Of a stretch of DNA of 64,000 nucleotides, positions 1-7,886 are shown piece by piece. Where the stretch lies: NCBI GenBank assembly GCA_019112875.1, contig DXIO01000122.1:1-64000 (forward strand). Reading direction: 5' to 3'. Origin of the DNA: Candidatus Aquabacterium excrementipullorum. GTDB lineage: Bacteria; Pseudomonadota; Gammaproteobacteria; Burkholderiales; Burkholderiaceae_C. A model generated the notes under the pieces. The model had not been told where the DNA came from and searched no databases. It worked only from the letters and a program-made list of their open reading frames with translations. How positions within the stretch are numbered: position 1 is the first letter of the stretch; each line of letters begins with the position of its first letter. A program made the position numbers and the translations under genes.

Positions 1-88
1 AAGGGTTGAGCCACACGGCCGCCAACCAGCGGGCCAGCGCCCCGACCACGGCGCCGGCCGCCACGTACAGCGCGAACCACAAGGACAT
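1..88 (-). CDS. crcB: CrcB/FluC fluoride channel, N-terminal fragment cut by the window edge
   Basis: Only the first 29 or so codons are visible. They read as one membrane helix with the small-residue and arginine pattern typical of the CrcB/FluC amino terminus: a G-A-x-x-G-A-x-A-R-W stretch followed by WLN. FluC proteins are small four-helix membrane proteins that work as dual-topology dimers and export fluoride. The ATG at 88-86 shares a base with the stop codon of moaE, so translation is probably coupled to the molybdopterin genes upstream. The identification rests on one helix and its position. A different small membrane protein is possible. Confidence 0.68.
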   Translation of the reverse strand, partial: MSLWFALYVAAGAVVGALARWLAAVWLNP

Positions 89-672
89 CACGTGCCCTGC
101 TCCTTCGTCTCAACGGGATTGGCGCTGTCAGGGGCTGCAGCCCGGCGTCCACCGCCCGTGTTGGCCACCGCGCCGGGCACCACGCCCCAGCGCGCCAGCG
201 CGGCATCGTCCTGCTCACGGGCATCGACCCAATCGCCCGCCCCATCAGACACTTCCTTTTTCCAGAACGGCGCCTGTGTCTTGAGCCAGTCCATCAGGAA
301 CTCGCAGCCCTGAAAGGCCGCACGGCGGTGGGGCGCGCTCACCGCCACCAGCACGATCTGATCGCCCAGGCCCAGGGGCCCGACACGGTGGATCACACGG
401 GCGCCACGCAGCTCGAAACGGTGGATGGCTTCGTCGACCATCGCCTCGATGCTGCGTTCGGTCATGCCCGGGTAGTGCTCCAGCACCAGGCTGGACGACG
501 AAGCGCTTGCGGCATCGCCGCCCCACTCGCGCACCGTGCCCACGAAGCTGGCCACGGCACCGATGCCATGGTCACCCGCGCGCAGGGCCGCCACCTCGGC
601 CCCCAGGTCGAAATCGGCCGCCTGCACGGCCACATGGCGATGCGGTGTGGCGGGGCCGGCTGCAGCACCCAT
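88..672 (-). CDS. moaE: Molybdopterin synthase catalytic (large) subunit MoaE
   Basis: MoaE uses the thiocarboxylated C-terminus of MoaD to add two sulfurs to cyclic pyranopterin monophosphate, giving molybdopterin in the cytoplasm. The 194-residue protein shows FVGTVR (residues 43-48), the SAPHR segment (112-116) and the active-site lysine motif FWKKE (136-140). The ATG at 672 is chosen because it lies beside the moaD stop codon and gives a normal amino terminus; an in-frame extension upstream would run through moaD. About 40 Gly/Ala-rich residues after the conserved core make it longer than the usual 150 residues. It is the middle gene of moeA-moaD-moaE-crcB. Confidence 0.93.
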   Translation of the reverse strand: MGAAAGPATPHRHVAVQAADFDLGAEVAALRAGDHGIGAVASFVGTVREWGGDAASASSSSLVLEHYPGMTERSIEAMVDEAIHRFELRGARVIHRVGPLGLGDQIVLVAVSAPHRRAAFQGCEFLMDWLKTQAPFWKKEVSDGAGDWVDAREQDDAALARWGVVPGAVANTGGGRRAAAPDSANPVETKEQGT

Positions 673-674
673 GC

Positions 675-932
675 TCAGCCCCCCGTCACCGGTGGAAAGA
701 AGGCCACCTCGGCGCCATCGTGCAGCGCCTCGTCGTCGTCGCACATCACCTGGTTGCAGGCGGCCCGCACGGCGCGGTCGCCATTGAGCGCCGCCTGATG
801 TCGTGGCGACCGGTCGGCCAGCCAATCCCGCAGGGCGCCCACCGTGGCGGGGCCATCGGCATCGAAAGACAGGTCTTCGCCGGGCCCCAAGGCCTCGCGG
901 ATCCTGGCGAAATAACGGACATTGATCTTCAT
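675..932 (-). CDS. moaD: Molybdopterin synthase sulfur carrier subunit MoaD
   Basis: This is an 85-residue ubiquitin-fold protein ending in the diagnostic Gly-Gly (FFPPVTGG). That tail is adenylated and converted to a thiocarboxylate before sulfur is passed on within the MoaD-MoaE synthase. The start is MKINVRYFARI at 932, 10 bases after the moeA stop codon. Its own stop codon sits 2 bases before the moaE start. The close packing with moeA and moaE supports a single transcript for late molybdenum cofactor synthesis. The activating adenylyltransferase (MoeB) is not encoded in this window. Confidence 0.93.
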   Translation of the reverse strand: MKINVRYFARIREALGPGEDLSFDADGPATVGALRDWLADRSPRHQAALNGDRAVRAACNQVMCDDDEALHDGAEVAFFPPVTGG

Positions 933-942
933 GGCGCTGCGC

Positions 943-2208
943 TCACCCCTGGCTCTGCGTGCCCGAGGGTTGCAGCCATTGTGCCAAGGGCACGAAAGGC
1001 ACGGCATCGCCGGGCATCACGACCTGGCCCGGCTGCAGATCGACCAGGCCGCCAGCCCACGCCGCCGAGGTCAACACCCCGGAGCCCTGGTGCGGAAAGA
1101 GACTCAACCCGCCTTGCTCGTTCAGGCGCGCACGCAGGAACTCGCGGCGCTTGTCGGGTCGGGCCCAGGTGAAGTCGGCGCGCAGCCGCAACGACTTGGG
1201 CAGCGTCCAGGCCTCGCCGGCCAGCACACCGAGCACCGGCCGCACCAGCAGCAGGAAGGTCACGAAGCTGGCCACCGGGTTGCCCGGCAGGCCCATGTAG
1301 AGCGCGCGGCTGCCGTCATCGCGGTTGAGCCAGCCCAGCACGAAAGGCTTGCCCGGCTTGATGGCCAGCGCCCAGAAATCCAGCCCGCCCTCGGCCTGCA
1401 CGGCGGCGCGCAGGTGGTCTTCCTCACCGACGGACACGCCGCCGCTGGTGATGACCAGGTCGTTGTGGCGGGCCGCTTCGCGCAGTGCGGCGCGGGTGGC
1501 GTCCAGATCATCGGGCACCACGCCCAGGTCGCTGCCCTGGGCGCCCGTGGCCTGCACCAGCCCCCGCAGGGTGTGGCGGTTGCTGTTGTAGATGGCACCC
1601 GGCGGCAGGGGCTGCCCCGGCATCACCAACTCACTGCCGGTGGTCAGCACGCCCACGCGGGGGCGCTTGAACACGCTCAGGTGCTCGGCGCCAACGGAAG
1701 CGGCCACGCCCAGGGCGGCGGGCCCCAGGCGCAGGCCGGCGGACAGCACGGTCTGGCCGGCGGCGATGTCCTCGCCGCGGCGGCGGATGTTCTGGCCCGG
1801 CTCGATGGCCTGGCTGAAGCTCACGCGGCCGTCATCGCCCACGGTGGCCTGCTCCTGCATCACCACGGCATCGGCGCCGTCGGGCACCGGCGCGCCGGTG
1901 AAGATGCGCGCACAGGTGCCGGCCGGCAATGCATCGCCCACCTGCCCTGCCGCGATGCGCTGGGCTTGCGGCAGCGGCGCAATGGTCTCGGCCACACGCA
2001 CGGCGTAGCCGTCCATCGCGCTGTTGTCCAGCGGCGGAACGTCCACGGTGGAGACCACATCCTGCGCCAGCACACGGCCCAACGCATCGAAGCTCGGCAC
2101 GGCCTCCTGCGGCAGGCCGGCATCACCCGAGGCCTTGACGTGCTGCTCGGCCACCAGCTGCAGCCGCGACCAGGCCTCGTCCAGAGGCATCAGCGGTTTG
2201 AAAGCCAT
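943..2208 (-). CDS. moeA: Molybdopterin molybdenumtransferase MoeA
   Basis: MoeA inserts molybdate into adenylylated molybdopterin to form Moco. The 421-residue protein has the family's usual length and layout: an N-terminal segment with PLDEAWSRL, DNSAMDGYAV near residue 60, the central MPT-binding domain with TTGSEL and TSGGVSVGEEDHL, and PGKPFVLGWL and GLPGNPVASFVTF before the C-terminal beta-barrel. I start it at 2208 (MAFKPLMPLDE) rather than the in-frame ATG at 2223. A strong hairpin at 2229-2250 would leave no room for a ribosome binding site before the earlier codon, and GAGAAG precedes the later one. It is the first gene of the Moco cluster. Confidence 0.93.
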   Translation of the reverse strand: MAFKPLMPLDEAWSRLQLVAEQHVKASGDAGLPQEAVPSFDALGRVLAQDVVSTVDVPPLDNSAMDGYAVRVAETIAPLPQAQRIAAGQVGDALPAGTCARIFTGAPVPDGADAVVMQEQATVGDDGRVSFSQAIEPGQNIRRRGEDIAAGQTVLSAGLRLGPAALGVAASVGAEHLSVFKRPRVGVLTTGSELVMPGQPLPPGAIYNSNRHTLRGLVQATGAQGSDLGVVPDDLDATRAALREAARHNDLVITSGGVSVGEEDHLRAAVQAEGGLDFWALAIKPGKPFVLGWLNRDDGSRALYMGLPGNPVASFVTFLLLVRPVLGVLAGEAWTLPKSLRLRADFTWARPDKRREFLRARLNEQGGLSLFPHQGSGVLTSAAWAGGLVDLQPGQVVMPGDAVPFVPLAQWLQPSGTQSQG

Positions 2209-2228
2209 CTTCTCAACTCGCATGCGAA

Positions 2229-2250
2229 ACCGGCGCCTTCAGGCGCCGGT
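2229..2250 (-). terminator. Perfect hairpin between thrC and moeA
   Basis: A perfect 9-bp GC-rich stem (ACCGGCGCC / GGCGCCGGT, 4-base loop) lies 15 bases past the thrC stop codon. On the minus strand it is followed by only TTTCG, so it is a weak intrinsic terminator at best. It may instead attenuate or process the thrC-moeA transcript. The structure is seen directly; its function is inferred. Confidence 0.4.
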
Positions 2251-2264
2251 ATGGATCAGAGGGA

Positions 2265-3686
2265 TCAGTCGTTGCAGTGCTGGACGATGTAGTCCTTGAC
2301 CACCTTGGCATCGGCGGGCACGACCGTGAAGCGCTTGGGCAGCGCCTCCAGGCCCTCCAGCCCGGCGATCCAGAACGGACGCGCCGGCTTCTGGCCCGTG
2401 GCCTCGACGATGGTCTCTTCGAACTTGGCCGGCAGCGCCGTCTCCAGCACGATCATGCGGACCGTGGGATCCAGGTGATCGCGCGCCACCTTCAGGCCAT
2501 CCGCCGTGTGCGTGTCGATCATGGCGCCGAAACGCTCGAAGGTGTCGCGGATCGTGGCCAGGCGATCAGCATGCGTGCTGGTGCCCGACACGAAACCGTA
2601 GCCCGCCACCTTGGGGAACTCCTCGGCCGACACGGAGAACAGGCCGCGCTGCTCCACCTCGTCCTTGAACAGCGCCTTCGTGCGGGCGCCATCGCGGCCC
2701 AGCAGATCGAAGATGAAGCGTTCGAAGTTCGAGGCCTTAGAGATGTCCATCGACGGCGACGAGGTTTCAAACGTCTCGGCGCTGCCCCGCACACGGTAGT
2801 TGCCGGTGCGGAAGAACTCGTCGAGCACGTTGTTCTCGTTGGTGGCCACCACCAGCTTGTCAATGGGCAGGCCCATCATGCGGGCCACGTGACCGGCACA
2901 CACATTGCCGAAGTTGCCCGAGGGCACCGTGAAGCTGACCTTCTCGCCCTCGGACTTGGTGGCGTAGAAGTAGCCGGCGAAGTAGTACACCACCTGGGCC
3001 AGCAGACGCGCCCAGTTGATCGAGTTCACCGTGCCGATCTTGTACTGGCGCTTGAAGGCCAAGTCGTTCGAGGCCGCCTTGACGATGTCCTGGCAATCGT
3101 CGAACACGCCTTCGACCGCCAGGTTGTGGATGTTCGGATCCTGCAGGCTGAACATTTGCGCCTGCTGGAAGGGGCTCATGCGGCCGTGCGGGCTGAGCAT
3201 GAACACGCGCACGCCCTTCTTGCCGCGCATGGCGTACTCGGCCGCGCTGCCCGTGTCGCCTGACGTGGCGCCCAGGATGTTCAGCGTCTCGCCACGGCGG
3301 CCCAGTTCGTACTCGAACAGGTTGCCCAGCAGCTGCATGGCCATGTCCTTGAAGGCCAGCGTGGGGCCATTGGACAGGGCCTGCAGCGCCACGCCCGGCT
3401 CCAGCAGCTTCAACGGGGTGATCTCGTCGAAACCGTAGGTGGCCTTGGTGTAGGTTTTGGCGGCGATGGCCTTCAGGTCGGCAGCCGGGATGTCGTCGAT
3501 GTACAGCGACAGGATCTCGTAGGCCAGCTCGGCATACGGCAGGCCGCGCCACTTGGCCAGGGTGGCCGCATCGATCTGCGGGTACTGCACCGGCAGGTAC
3601 AGGCCGCCATCCGGCGCCAGGCCTTCCAGCAGGATCTCGGAGAAGCCGCGTTCGGTCTTGTCACCGCGCGTGGAGATGTATTTCAT
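2265..3686 (-). CDS. thrC: Threonine synthase
   Basis: Threonine synthase converts O-phospho-L-homoserine to L-threonine using pyridoxal phosphate. The 473-residue protein begins MKYISTRG, as is usual for the longer (yeast/proteobacterial) subtype. It carries the PLP-lysine motif GPTLAFKDMAMQLL (Lys near residue 113), the phosphate-binding GATSGDTGSAA segment, and VPSGNFGN. The homoserine dehydrogenase gene lies 148 bases upstream on the same strand and supplies the preceding pathway step. The pair matches the common betaproteobacterial hom-thrC arrangement; homoserine kinase is not in the window. Confidence 0.97.
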   Translation of the reverse strand: MKYISTRGDKTERGFSEILLEGLAPDGGLYLPVQYPQIDAATLAKWRGLPYAELAYEILSLYIDDIPAADLKAIAAKTYTKATYGFDEITPLKLLEPGVALQALSNGPTLAFKDMAMQLLGNLFEYELGRRGETLNILGATSGDTGSAAEYAMRGKKGVRVFMLSPHGRMSPFQQAQMFSLQDPNIHNLAVEGVFDDCQDIVKAASNDLAFKRQYKIGTVNSINWARLLAQVVYYFAGYFYATKSEGEKVSFTVPSGNFGNVCAGHVARMMGLPIDKLVVATNENNVLDEFFRTGNYRVRGSAETFETSSPSMDISKASNFERFIFDLLGRDGARTKALFKDEVEQRGLFSVSAEEFPKVAGYGFVSGTSTHADRLATIRDTFERFGAMIDTHTADGLKVARDHLDPTVRMIVLETALPAKFEETIVEATGQKPARPFWIAGLEGLEALPKRFTVVPADAKVVKDYIVQHCND

Positions 3687-3791
3687 GTCAGTTCCTCACA
3701 GGCAGCATCTGCAGCAATGCACATGCCCGCCGCATACACCCCACGCCATCAAGCGGACACCAAGGATCCGGCTCTGCCGGTCCGAGGGTGT

Positions 3792-3828
3792 CGCCCCCTT
3801 GAGGGGGCGCGCGAAGCGCGTAGGGGGT
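3792..3828. repeat. REP-like double palindrome between hom and thrC
   Basis: The 148-base gap between hom and thrC holds two palindromes in a row: CCCCCTTGAGGGGG, then a GCGCG...GAAGCGCG stem, ending in TAGGGGG. From memory, elements of this form (a CCCCC-TTGA/TCGA-GGGGG head with a GCG stem) are scattered through intergenic regions of Comamonadaceae-like genomes. I see only this one clear copy here, so calling it a dispersed repeat is inference. The first stem could also act as a processing or termination signal in the hom-thrC transcript. Confidence 0.4.
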
Positions 3829-3834
3829 GGGTCA

Positions 3835-5169
3835 TCAGGCCAGTTCTTCCTTGCGCAGGCGCACGATGGGCGCCAGCACCGTCGGCAGCGCCTGCATCGC
3901 GGCCAGCGCCTGGTTCATGCTGCCTTCCCGGGTGTCGTGTGTCAGGATGATCAGGTCGGTCTGGTTGCCCTCGCCGCTCACCTCGTCGGCCTCGCGCTGG
4001 ATCACCGCGTCGATGCTGATGTTCTGCTCGGCCAGGATGCCTGTGAGCTTGGCCAGCACGCCAGCCTTGTCGGCCACGCGCAGGCGCAGGTAGAACGAGG
4101 TCACGACCTCGTCCAGCGGCAGGATGGCCAGCGCCGACATCGAATCCGGCTGGAAAGCCAAGTGCGGCACGCGGGCCTCGGGCGCGGCGTCCAGCAGGCG
4201 GGCGATGTCCACCAGGTCGGCCACCACGGCCGAGGCGGTCGGTTCGGAGCCGGCGCCCTTGCCGTAGTACATCGTCGTGCCCACGGCATCGCCCTGCACC
4301 AGCACGGCGTTCATCGCGCCTTCCACGTTGGCGATCAGGCGGCGCATCGGCACCAGTGTCGGATGGGTGCGCAGCTCGATGCCGTTGTCGCGGCGGCGGG
4401 CGATGCCCAGCAGCTTGATGCGGTAGCCCAGTTGCTCGGCGTACTTGATGTCGGTGGCCGACAGCTTGGTGATGCCTTCCACGTGAGCCTTGTCGAACTG
4501 CACGGGGATGCCGAAGGCGATCGCGCTCAGCAGCGTGGCCTTGTGCGCGGCATCGACCCCTTCGATGTCGAAGGTGGGATCGGCCTCGGCATAGCCCAGG
4601 CGTTGCGCTTCTTTCAGCACCACGTCGAAATCCAGGCCCTTGTCGCGCATCTCGGACAGGATGAAGTTGGTGGTGCCGTTGATGATGCCGGCCACCCACT
4701 GGATCTGGTTGGCCGTGAGGCCCTCACGCAGCGACTTGATGATGGGGATGCCGCCGGCCACCGCCGCTTCGAACGCCACGATCACGCCCTTGGCGCGCGC
4801 CGCCGCGAAGATCTCGGTGCCGTGCACGGCCAGCAGGGCCTTGTTGGCCGTGACCACGTGCTTGCCCGCAGCAATGGCTTCCAGCACCAGAGCCTTGGCG
4901 ATGCCGTAGCCGCCGATCAGCTCGACTACCACGTCGATGTCAGGGTTGGCGATCACCTGGCGGGCATCCGACACCACCTTGGCGGCGTCGCCCACCACCT
5001 TGGTGGCCAGCTCGGTGTTGAGGTCGGCCACCATGGCCACCTCGATGCCGCGGCCCGCGCGGCGGCGGATCTCTTCCTGGTTGCGCTTGAGCACCGTGAA
5101 GGTGCCGCTGCCGACGGTTCCGATGCCCAGCAGGCCGACCCGCACGGGTCGCAGTTGTGGTTGGCTCAT
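3835..5169 (-). CDS. hom: Homoserine dehydrogenase with C-terminal ACT domain
   Basis: The enzyme reduces aspartate 4-semialdehyde to homoserine with NAD(P)H, the branch point to threonine and methionine. The 444-residue protein has a Rossmann glycine motif GIGTVGSG near residues 16-23, the central catalytic region (INGTTNFILSEM, then ADPTFDIEGVDAAHK) and a C-terminal ACT domain (VADKAGVLAKLTGILAEQNISID) typical of threonine feedback control. It is the stand-alone, monofunctional form without a fused aspartokinase. It lies between alaA (87 bases upstream) and thrC on one strand, so the three may share a transcript. Confidence 0.97.
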   Translation of the reverse strand: MSQPQLRPVRVGLLGIGTVGSGTFTVLKRNQEEIRRRAGRGIEVAMVADLNTELATKVVGDAAKVVSDARQVIANPDIDVVVELIGGYGIAKALVLEAIAAGKHVVTANKALLAVHGTEIFAAARAKGVIVAFEAAVAGGIPIIKSLREGLTANQIQWVAGIINGTTNFILSEMRDKGLDFDVVLKEAQRLGYAEADPTFDIEGVDAAHKATLLSAIAFGIPVQFDKAHVEGITKLSATDIKYAEQLGYRIKLLGIARRRDNGIELRTHPTLVPMRRLIANVEGAMNAVLVQGDAVGTTMYYGKGAGSEPTASAVVADLVDIARLLDAAPEARVPHLAFQPDSMSALAILPLDEVVTSFYLRLRVADKAGVLAKLTGILAEQNISIDAVIQREADEVSGEGNQTDLIILTHDTREGSMNQALAAMQALPTVLAPIVRLRKEELA

Positions 5170-5256
5170 GCGTTTCTCTCTCGGGTGCGCAGCCTTGTGG
5201 GCCGCGTCTCTTGGGTTCTGAAAATGGAGGCCGGCTCGATGCCGGCGCTTGTAAGG

Positions 5257-6480
5257 TCAGGCGTGGCGCTTGCGGTAGCCGTCCAGGAAGCGGGCTATGC
5301 GGCCAATGGCATCGCTCAAGTCGTCGCTGTTGGGCAGGAAGACCAGGCGGAAGTGGTCCGTGTGCGGCCAGTTGAAGCCCGTGCCCTGCACGATCAGCAC
5401 CTTCTCTTCGGCCAGCAGCTCGTAGGCAAACTGCTGGTCATCCGCGATCGGGTACAGCTTGGGATCGAGCTTGGGGAACATGTACAGCGCGCCCTTGGGC
5501 TTGACCACGCTCACGCCCGGGATCTGGTTGAGCAGTTCGTAGGCCAGATCGCGCTGCTTGCACAGGCGCCCACCGGGCTGCACCAGGTCCTTGATGCTCT
5601 GGTAGCCGCCCAGCGCCGTCTGGATCGCCAGCTGGCCCGGCGTGTTGGCGCACAGGCGCATCGAGGCCAGCATGTTCAGGCCCTCGATGTAATCGCGCGC
5701 ATGGCGCTTCTCGCCGGACACCACCATCCAGCCGGCACGGTAGCCGCAGGAGCGGTAGTTCTTGCTCAGGCCGTTGAAGGTCAGGAACAGAACGTCGTCG
5801 GCAAGCGAGGCGATCGAGGTGTGCGTGTTGCCGTCGTACAGCGTCTTGTCGTAGATCTCGTCGGCCAGCACGATCAGGTCGTGCTGGCGGGCCAGGTCGA
5901 CGATTTCCTGCAGCAGGCTGTCCGGGTAGAGCGCGCCCGTCGGGTTGTTCGGGTTGATGACCACGATCGCCTTGGTGCGCGGCGTGATCTTGGCCTTGAT
6001 GTCGGCGATGTCCGGGTACCAGTCCGATTGCTCGTCGCAGATGTAGTGCACCGGGCGCCCGCCCGACAGTGACACCGCCGCCGTGTACAACGGGTAATCC
6101 GGCGCCGGCAGCAGCACCTCGTCGCCATCGTTGAGCAGCGCATTCAGCGACATCACGATCAGCTCGGACGCACCATTGCCCAGGTAAACGTCATCGACCG
6201 TCACGCCCTGGATGCCCTTTTCCTGGCAGTAGTGCACCACCGACTTGCGCGGCGCGAACAGGCCCTTGCTGTCGGTGTAGCCCGCCGCGCTCGACAGGTT
6301 GCGGATCATGTCCTGCACGATCTCGTCGGGCGGCTCCAGTCCGAACACGGCCAGGTTGCCGATGTTCAGCTTGATGATCTTGTGGCCGTCCTCCTCCATC
6401 TGCCGCGCCTTTTCCAGCACGGGCCCACGGATGTCGTAACAGACGCTGGCGAGCTTGCTGGACTTGGCGATGGGCTTCAA
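5257..6480 (-). CDS. alaA: AlaA-type alanine (pyridoxal-dependent) aminotransferase, TTG start
   Basis: This is a class I/II PLP aminotransferase closely resembling E. coli AlaA, which makes alanine from pyruvate with glutamate as donor. Family landmarks include KSSKLASVCYDIRGPVLEKA at the amino terminus, INPNNPTGALY, ADEIYDK, the PLP-lysine segment FNGLSKNYR (Lys near residue 240) and GTGFNWP. No ATG lies near the conserved amino terminus. A TTG at 6480-6478 begins KPIAKSSKL, is preceded by GGAG at suitable spacing, and gives 407 residues against about 405 for AlaA. The open frame continues upstream without homology. Its position before hom and thrC places it in an amino acid group. Confidence 0.92.
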   Translation of the reverse strand: MKPIAKSSKLASVCYDIRGPVLEKARQMEEDGHKIIKLNIGNLAVFGLEPPDEIVQDMIRNLSSAAGYTDSKGLFAPRKSVVHYCQEKGIQGVTVDDVYLGNGASELIVMSLNALLNDGDEVLLPAPDYPLYTAAVSLSGGRPVHYICDEQSDWYPDIADIKAKITPRTKAIVVINPNNPTGALYPDSLLQEIVDLARQHDLIVLADEIYDKTLYDGNTHTSIASLADDVLFLTFNGLSKNYRSCGYRAGWMVVSGEKRHARDYIEGLNMLASMRLCANTPGQLAIQTALGGYQSIKDLVQPGGRLCKQRDLAYELLNQIPGVSVVKPKGALYMFPKLDPKLYPIADDQQFAYELLAEEKVLIVQGTGFNWPHTDHFRLVFLPNSDDLSDAIGRIARFLDGYRKRHA

Positions 6481-6569
6481 AACGGGCTCCAGGGAGACGA
6501 CGGTAGCGGGGGAATTTGTCCGTATTCGGGTCCAAATCGGGCCCGAACGGCGGGTTTTCTGGGGGAACC

Positions 6570-6575
6570 TACAAT
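6570..6575 (+). promoter_or_regulatory. Possible -10 box for the Mth938-like gene
   Basis: TACAAT, five of six bases matching TATAAT, lies in the 135-base divergent gap between alaA and the Mth938-like gene. It is the only AT-rich spot there. I see no convincing -35 hexamer at 16-18 bases, so support is weak. Confidence 0.3.
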
Positions 6576-6615
6576 TTAACCACACGCCGCCCCCTGCCCG
6601 CACCCGCGAGACCCG

Positions 6616-7017
6616 GTGGCCGATAGCCAATTTCCCCCCGCGATGAAGTTCCAACCCGACCGCCCCGAGGGCACCAATGTCATCCACGCCGTGACCCGCA
6701 CGCAGGTGTCGGTCAACGGACAGGCCCACACCACCAGCGTGCTCGTGCCGACGGATGCGGCCCTGGCCCCCTGGGCGCCCGTGGACCTCGCCAGCCTCAC
6801 CGCAGACCACATTGCGGAAATCCTGCCCTTCAAGCCTGAACTGGTGATCCTGGGCAGCGGCCCCACCCTGCGCTTCGTGCACCCCTCGATCCTGCGCCCC
6901 CTGATCGACGCCGGCATCGGCGTGGAAACCATGGACACGCCCGCCGCCTGCCGCACCTACAACGTGCTGACCTCCGAGGGTCGCAAGGTGCTGGCGGCCC
7001 TGATCATCCACCCGTGA
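6616..7017 (+). CDS. Mth938-like (DUF498/Xcc1710) domain protein
   Basis: This small cytoplasmic protein belongs to the Mth938-like fold family, whose members include human NDUFAF3 and many bacterial proteins with no settled biochemical role. The amino terminus (MKFQPDRPEGTNVIHAV), the central ILPFKPELVILGSGPTLRF and the C-terminal GVETMDTPAACRTYNVL are family hallmarks. It can start at GTG 6616 (133 residues, GAG upstream) or at ATG 6643 (124 residues), which matches relatives better but has no visible Shine-Dalgarno. It is transcribed away from alaA and lies just ahead of bcp. No partner gene suggests a specific pathway. Confidence 0.85.
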   Translation: MADSQFPPAMKFQPDRPEGTNVIHAVTRTQVSVNGQAHTTSVLVPTDAALAPWAPVDLASLTADHIAEILPFKPELVILGSGPTLRFVHPSILRPLIDAGIGVETMDTPAACRTYNVLTSEGRKVLAALIIHP

Positions 7018-7107
7018 ACCGCCGCTGAACCAAGTGACGCGCCGGGGGTCACACATTTTCGGGAAGGGATTGGTCCCCCGGGTCGGGGATGGACCGCAAG
7101 CTCGTTT

Positions 7108-7113
7108 TATAAT
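7108..7113 (+). promoter_or_regulatory. Probable -10 box upstream of bcp
   Basis: An exact TATAAT lies 37 bases before the bcp ATG in an otherwise GC-rich gap, which fits a short 5' leader. The -35 region is poor, which could mean help from an activator. Only the hexamer and its position support it. Confidence 0.45.
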
Positions 7114-7149
7114 CGGAAGTTATTCACGCAGGTCGATCAGCACTACAAC

Positions 7150-7629
7150 ATGACACCCGCTCTCAACAAACCTTTGCCGGAATTCGAAGCAGCTGCCACG
7201 GGTGGTGTGAAGTTCACGCCTCAGGCCTTCCAGGGCCAGACCGTGATCCTCTACTTCTACCCGAAGGACCACACGCCGGGTTGCACGACCGAGGCCATGC
7301 AGTTCCGCGACAAGCACAAGGAATTCGTCAAGTCCGGTGCGGTGATCTTCGGCGTCTCGCGCGACAACATGGCGTCGCACGACAAGTTCAAGGAAAACCT
7401 TGAACTGCCCTACGAACTCATCGCCGACACCGAAGAAAAGCTCTGCCACATGTTCGGCGTGGTCAAGAACAAGATCATGTACGGCAAGAAGGTCAAGGGC
7501 ATCGAGCGCAGCACCTTCCTGATCGACGCCGGGGGCGTGCTGCGCGCCGAATGGCGCGGTATCAAGGTCGCCGGCCACGTCGACGAAGTGCTCGACGCCG
7601 TCAAGGGCCTGAAGAAGGAAGCTGCCTGA
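7150..7629 (+). CDS. bcp: Thioredoxin-dependent thiol peroxidase (BCP/PrxQ)
   Basis: This atypical peroxiredoxin reduces hydrogen peroxide and organic hydroperoxides with thioredoxin as electron donor. The 159-residue cytoplasmic protein has FYPKDHTPGCTTEAMQFRD with the peroxidatic cysteine at residue 45, and FGVSRDNMASHDKF. The resolving cysteine found five residues later in E. coli BCP is absent (Met50). The only other cysteine is near residue 99 (EEKLCHMFG), so it may work as a 1-Cys enzyme or use a distal resolving cysteine. The start at 7150 fits the family length; the Shine-Dalgarno is weak. It appears monocistronic. Confidence 0.95.
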   Translation: MTPALNKPLPEFEAAATGGVKFTPQAFQGQTVILYFYPKDHTPGCTTEAMQFRDKHKEFVKSGAVIFGVSRDNMASHDKFKENLELPYELIADTEEKLCHMFGVVKNKIMYGKKVKGIERSTFLIDAGGVLRAEWRGIKVAGHVDEVLDAVKGLKKEAA

Positions 7630-7772
7630 GCGCCCTTCGGGCACATCCCAAGTCAGCCAAGGAGCGTAAACGCTTTCTTTTGTGAATTGCGTGACAGCCG
7701 GTGCTTGTTGTACCCCCCCTACATCCGTGGGGACCCGGAGGCCCGAGGCCGCCGAGTATGCATAATGGGTTT

Positions 7773-7886
7773 CATGCATCTGGGTTGTCATCGACATCAC
7801 GCTGACTGGTTCCCCCGGCCTCACCGGCTGGCGGAACACCCCGGCTCAAGGTATAGGCCGCACACCGTGTTGTGCGGCCTTTTTGT
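7773..7886 (+). ncRNA. Candidate small RNA between bcp and phoH
   Basis: The 291-base gap between bcp and phoH has no credible ORF but does hold transcript-like structure. A CATAAT box (7761-7766) is followed by a strong hairpin (about 7809-7840: GTTCC/GGAAC outer stem, CCGGCC/GGCTGG inner stem) and then an intrinsic terminator at 7856-7884. The terminator is more than 220 bases past the bcp stop codon and ends before the phoH ATG, so an independent short RNA of about 110 nt is the simplest reading. A structured bcp 3' UTR or a phoH attenuator are alternatives. It resembles no 6S, SRP or tmRNA sequence I know. The start position is estimated from the box. Confidence 0.4.

Noticed and set aside
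5170-5256. GC hairpin between alaA and hom (GCCGGCATCGAGCCGGC)
   Set aside because: It forms a stem but has only a short ATTTTC tail several bases later. I do not call it a terminator, and alaA-hom may be read through.
6481-7056. Long N-terminal extension of the alaA frame
   Set aside because: It has no homology to the family and runs antisense through the Mth938-like gene. TTG 6480 gives the right length and has a Shine-Dalgarno.
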